Of a stretch of DNA of 25,016 nt, positions 23,301 through 25,016 are shown one piece after another (positions within the stretch are counted from its first letter, which is position 1; every line of letters begins with the position of its first letter). Made by a program: the position numbers and the translations under genes. The stretch comes from Gemmatimonadales bacterium (lineage in GTDB: Bacteria; Gemmatimonadota; Gemmatimonadetes; Gemmatimonadales; GWC2-71-9), in contig JAICPP010000017.1 in NCBI GenBank assembly GCA_025929805.1, forward strand, positions 1 through 25,016, written 5' to 3'. The notes under the pieces are model-generated. The model saw nothing but the letters and a program-made list of their open reading frames with translations, searched no databases and was not told the origin of the DNA.

Positions 23301-23401
23301 GCCCAACAGGCGCATGCAGCTGGCGGGGCGCATCAGGGCTAAGAAGCGTAGGATCGTGCCGAAGCTAGGGGTCGCCGCAGCTGATGCGCGGTCCGTTGGG
23401 C
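23301..23401 (+). repeat. attC site 3
   Basis: R'' GCCCAAC (23301-23307) and R' GTTGGGC (23395-23401), 101 bp. L'' GCGCATGCAGCTG pairs with L' CAGCTGATGCGC except for one bulged G, the classic extrahelical base that directs strand choice. GGTCC, next to R', is the unpaired spacer. Confidence 0.93.
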
Positions 23402-23429
23402 CGCAGCACGAGGAGTCAGAGGTAAGAGC

Positions 23430-24227
23430 ATGAACGGCTTTGGCAACGATGATCCCCGTGATATGCCCGCGCACTTATTCTATCGATCCCTCCGAGTCAA
23501 CCACGAGACGGCGGTCCGCGCGGATACCGACAAGCAGAACTGCTCAATCTGTCCACGGTATTGGTACGCGGACACAATTTTCCCCTGCGATCGCTGTGGT
23601 GCGGAGTTCACCTTCACCGCTGCCGAGCAACGGGCGTGGTACGAGGATTACGGATTCTGGGTCGATTCCCTACCGCGGCATTGCCTGGCGTGCCGGCGGG
23701 ACCTCCGGGATCTCAAGGCGCTGCGCCAGGAGTATGACCGAAATGTGACGAACGCCATCCGCCACGGAAATCTTGAAAGCAAGAAGCGGTTGGCGGTTGT
23801 TATAGATCAGCTTTACGAGCTTGGAGGCAAGCTTCCGCCTCGATCAACGAGCACCGGCGCCAGCTCGCGAGCCAAATTGCCCGGGCCGAGGAAGGTGCGG
23901 CCTAACAAGCGCATGCAGCCGCCGTCGTCCTGGTCTAAAGGGTCGATGGGGATGCGACGGCCGCACGTCTCTTCAATGCGACCACAGCATGTGCTGGTAG
24001 TCGGTTTCGGGAATAGTGTGTTGGCTGGTAGGACGTTTAGCTGGGGGTCTGAACCCCGAGGAGCCGATCGACTTCTGCTATCAGAGCAGCTTGAGAGAAC
24101 GGTTTCTCCAACAGGGACCCTGGAAGCTCGGTGTACTCCTTGCCGAATGCGGAAACAAAGAGCAGTCGGGTGCGCGCCGAGGCGGCTAATTGCTGTGCCA
24201 GCTCGACGCCGTTCATCCGGGGCATAA
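23430..24227 (+). CDS. Cassette 4: zinc-ribbon protein with readthrough tail
   Basis: As read, 265 aa. Residues 1-130 look like a real cassette product: cysteines at C38, C41, C53 and C56 (C-x2-C...C-x2-C), plus RHCLACRRD at about 83-91, resembling the probable zinc-ribbon family. The C-terminal half is doubtful. In the +1 frame, codons from about 23842 read INEHRRQLASQIARAEEGAA and stop at TAA 23903-23905, inside attC R'' where cassette genes usually end. A one-base deletion near 23840 would shift the frame. The tail then runs through the attC copy and antisense over the receiver gene. The intact product would be about 158 aa. Confidence 0.6.
   Translation: MNGFGNDDPRDMPAHLFYRSLRVNHETAVRADTDKQNCSICPRYWYADTIFPCDRCGAEFTFTAAEQRAWYEDYGFWVDSLPRHCLACRRDLRDLKALRQEYDRNVTNAIRHGNLESKKRLAVVIDQLYELGGKLPPRSTSTGASSRAKLPGPRKVRPNKRMQPPSSWSKGSMGMRRPHVSSMRPQHVLVVGFGNSVLAGRTFSWGSEPRGADRLLLSEQLERTVSPTGTLEARCTPCRMRKQRAVGCAPRRLIAVPARRRSSGA
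23900..23937 (+). repeat. attC site 4, left half only
   Basis: GCCTAAC then AAGCGCATGCAGC match the R'' and L'' part of the other attC sites. No matching L' and GTTRRRY occurs within the next 150 bp, so the site is truncated and should not recombine. Confidence 0.8.
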
Positions 24228-24390
24228 CGATATCGGTCACGACTAATTCAATGTCGGGATCCGCCGCCAGTTGTTCGAGTGCTTCTATGCCGTCGCTCGC
24301 CTCCAAAGCCCGGTACCCCTTCGCCGCCAAGGCACGCACCATCAAGGTGCGTAGCGCGGAATCGTCGTCGACGACAAGCACAGTGTGCAT
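24037..24390 (-). CDS. Single-domain response regulator (CheY-like)
   Basis: 117 aa, a complete receiver domain and nothing else. The acidic pocket is VVDDDS; the phosphorylation site is the Asp in VTDIVMPRMNG; the switch residue is Ser in LLFVSAFG; and the Lys sits in LLEKPFS. There is no output domain, so it would act by protein contact or as a phosphate sink. It lies between attC4 and attC5 on the strand opposite to the array. No Shine-Dalgarno sequence is obvious before ATG. No histidine kinase is nearby. The downstream end overlaps the readthrough tail of the zinc-ribbon frame by 191 bp, which supports that tail being spurious. Confidence 0.92.
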   Translation of the reverse strand: MHTVLVVDDDSALRTLMVRALAAKGYRALEASDGIEALEQLAADPDIELVVTDIVMPRMNGVELAQQLAASARTRLLFVSAFGKEYTELPGSLLEKPFSQAALIAEVDRLLGVQTPS

Positions 24391-24453
24391 GATAGGTAGC
24401 CAGCAGAGGGAGTCTTACGATACGACTCGGCCAGACTTCTGGCTAGGGTAGGA

Positions 24454-24645
24454 ATGTGCGAATTGGAGCGGCGGGCAGAGAACGCCCGGGACCAGTGGCA
24501 GAAAACCAACGAAGCCGCCGTGCGCGACGTAGGGCTGTTACCGCCTGCGGGGCACCTCGATTCCTGCGCGGCGCTCGGGGTGGGCTGGTTTCTGGCGGTT
24601 TCGCTGGCCTCGGATCGTAGTCAGTTACCTGGCCTGGGATCGTAG
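24454..24645 (+). CDS. Small open reading frame, uncertain
   Basis: 63 aa, unrecognised. The start has GGGTAGG just upstream, and the first 30 residues are helical and charged (ELERRAENARDQWQKTNEAA). The end runs into the 25-bp tandem repeat, so the last 14 residues are repeat-encoded. It is on the array strand and could be a cassette product, but may be chance. Confidence 0.3.
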   Translation: MCELERRAENARDQWQKTNEAAVRDVGLLPPAGHLDSCAALGVGWFLAVSLASDRSQLPGLGS

Positions 24646-24656
24646 TCAGTCACTGG
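24604..24656 (+). repeat. 25-bp tandem duplication
   Basis: Two copies of a 25-bp unit with two mismatches (24604-24628 and 24629-24653), each containing GGATCGTAGTCAGT. A third partial TGGC follows. Confidence 0.85.
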
Positions 24657-24739
24657 CAATGGCCCAATAGGAGCAAGATTTCTCGTCCGGCCGACCCGGC
24701 ACCGGGAAAGCATAACCAGCTTCGTGCCTCAGTGGCGCT

Positions 24740-24839
24740 GCCTAACAAGCGCATGCAGCTGCCGGTCGCTTCAGTCTAAGGAACGTCAGTTAGTATGCGA
24801 GCGGCCAAGTCGCCGCAGCTAATGGGCGGTCCGTCAGGC
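24740..24839 (+). repeat. attC site 5 with altered R' core
   Basis: R'' GCCTAAC (24740-24746) and L'' GCGCATGCAGCTG are normal. The right side has L' CAGCTAATGGGC and ends GTCAGGC (24833-24839), where GTTRRRY is expected. The T-to-C change hits the conserved GTT triplet near the crossover point. Confidence 0.85.
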
Positions 24840-24859
24840 GGCAAGATTGGAGGAAGCTC

Positions 24860-25016
24860 ATGCTGAGGTGGCTCATTTCCCTCTTCTCCGGACCGAGGCC
24901 GGCGGGGTCCCCGCGGATCCTGCGGGCTTTCGCGGCCGACACACCAACGATTACACAGGGCAGCATCCGCGCCGAGCAAGGCGCCTGGCGGGTCGACGCC
25001 ACTGGCCAGGAGACGA
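24860..25016 (+). CDS. Cassette gene, 5' part (hypothetical)
   Basis: At least 52 codons; the frame is open to the right edge. The N-terminus MLRWLISLFSG could be a weak signal or a short hydrophobic anchor. The rest (TQGSIRAEQGAWRVDATGQET) suggests a beta-strand protein but was not recognised. GGAGGA (24849-24854) precedes ATG at 24860 with 5 nt spacing, and the start follows the attC5 core by 20 bp, as expected for a cassette gene. Function unknown. Confidence 0.6.
   Translation, partial: MLRWLISLFSGPRPAGSPRILRAFAADTPTITQGSIRAEQGAWRVDATGQET

Larger units (their letters stand above)
21434..25016 (+). mobile_element. Chromosomal integron with decayed integrase and cassette array
   Basis: An integron integrase relic is followed by five attC copies of about 100 bp (three intact, one half, one with a mutated core) spaced 0.5-0.9 kb apart. 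One small gene lies between most neighbouring sites, and the array continues past the right edge. The attC copies are much alike, as in sedentary chromosomal integrons. The relic is read towards the array; in most integrons it is read away from it. Homogeneous attC sites with a dead integrase suggest a stable, ageing array unless an integrase acts in trans. Confidence 0.88.

Noticed and set aside
24228..24390. Zinc-ribbon frame as evidence against the receiver gene
   Set aside because: The receiver has all conserved residues; the overlapping tail has none and follows a likely frameshift.
22119..24839. attC copies as a CRISPR array or REP elements
   Set aside because: Spacing is 0.5-0.9 kb with genes between, and each copy has R''/R' cores and L-box pairing; there is no regular short spacer.

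Overview
This is a high-G+C bacterial chromosome segment with densely packed genes and several 4-8 bp gene overlaps. The gene content suggests an environmental, soil or sediment type aerobic bacterium. It includes a secreted M28 peptidase, an M3 peptidase, tandem cupredoxin lipoproteins, a VLCAD/ACAD9-like acyl-CoA dehydrogenase, a type I QueF and many sensory or kinase genes. The overall style fits Gemmatimonadota, but that placement is an inference from gene content; no rRNA gene or phylogenetic marker alignment was available.

Layout. (i) 1-1018: the end of an M3 oligopeptidase gene and infA (+), a bidirectional terminator, and a convergent cold-shock gene. (ii) 1107-4857 (-): a three-gene unit encoding a GAF-GAF-GGDEF diguanylate cyclase, a CGNR-type zinc-finger protein and a pseudokinase-kinase tandem protein. 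The genes abut or overlap, and the two downstream genes lack ATG/GTG starts (apparent ATC and CTG). (iii) 5040-9633 (-): a 5'-nucleotidase-like lipoprotein coupled to an HD-domain protein, then queE, queC and a TIGR01777-type epimerase. (iv) 9637-12934: a secreted nuclease (+), a double cupredoxin lipoprotein, a site-2 protease with CBS domains and an unrecognised gene (all -). (v) 13258-18716: speA (apparent ATC start), citrate synthase (-), M28 peptidase and queF. (vi) 18783-21366 (-): an acyl-CoA dehydrogenase overlapped by its probable TetR regulator, with a palindromic operator candidate upstream.

The accessory part is 21434-25016, a chromosomal integron. It starts with a 5'-truncated, frameshifted integron integrase relic. 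The relic reads in the same direction as the cassette array, the reverse of the usual arrangement. It is followed by three intact attC sites of about 100 bp, one half attC and one attC with a mutated core. The cassettes carry a DUF5661-like protein, a small lipoprotein, a c-type cytochrome in reverse orientation, a zinc-ribbon protein whose frame runs through its attC, a lone receiver-domain protein, and a final gene cut by the window edge. attC folding features (bulged G, paired L boxes) and R''/R' complementarity within each cassette support this reading.

The queuosine-precursor genes queE, queC and queF are all present but split over 10 kb. Three intergenic palindromes built from 8-bp tandem units lie at gene 3' ends and probably end transcription. 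The strongest items for follow-up are the reversed decaying integron, the GGDEF/CGNR/pseudokinase-kinase unit and the two Shine-Dalgarno-positioned ATC starts.
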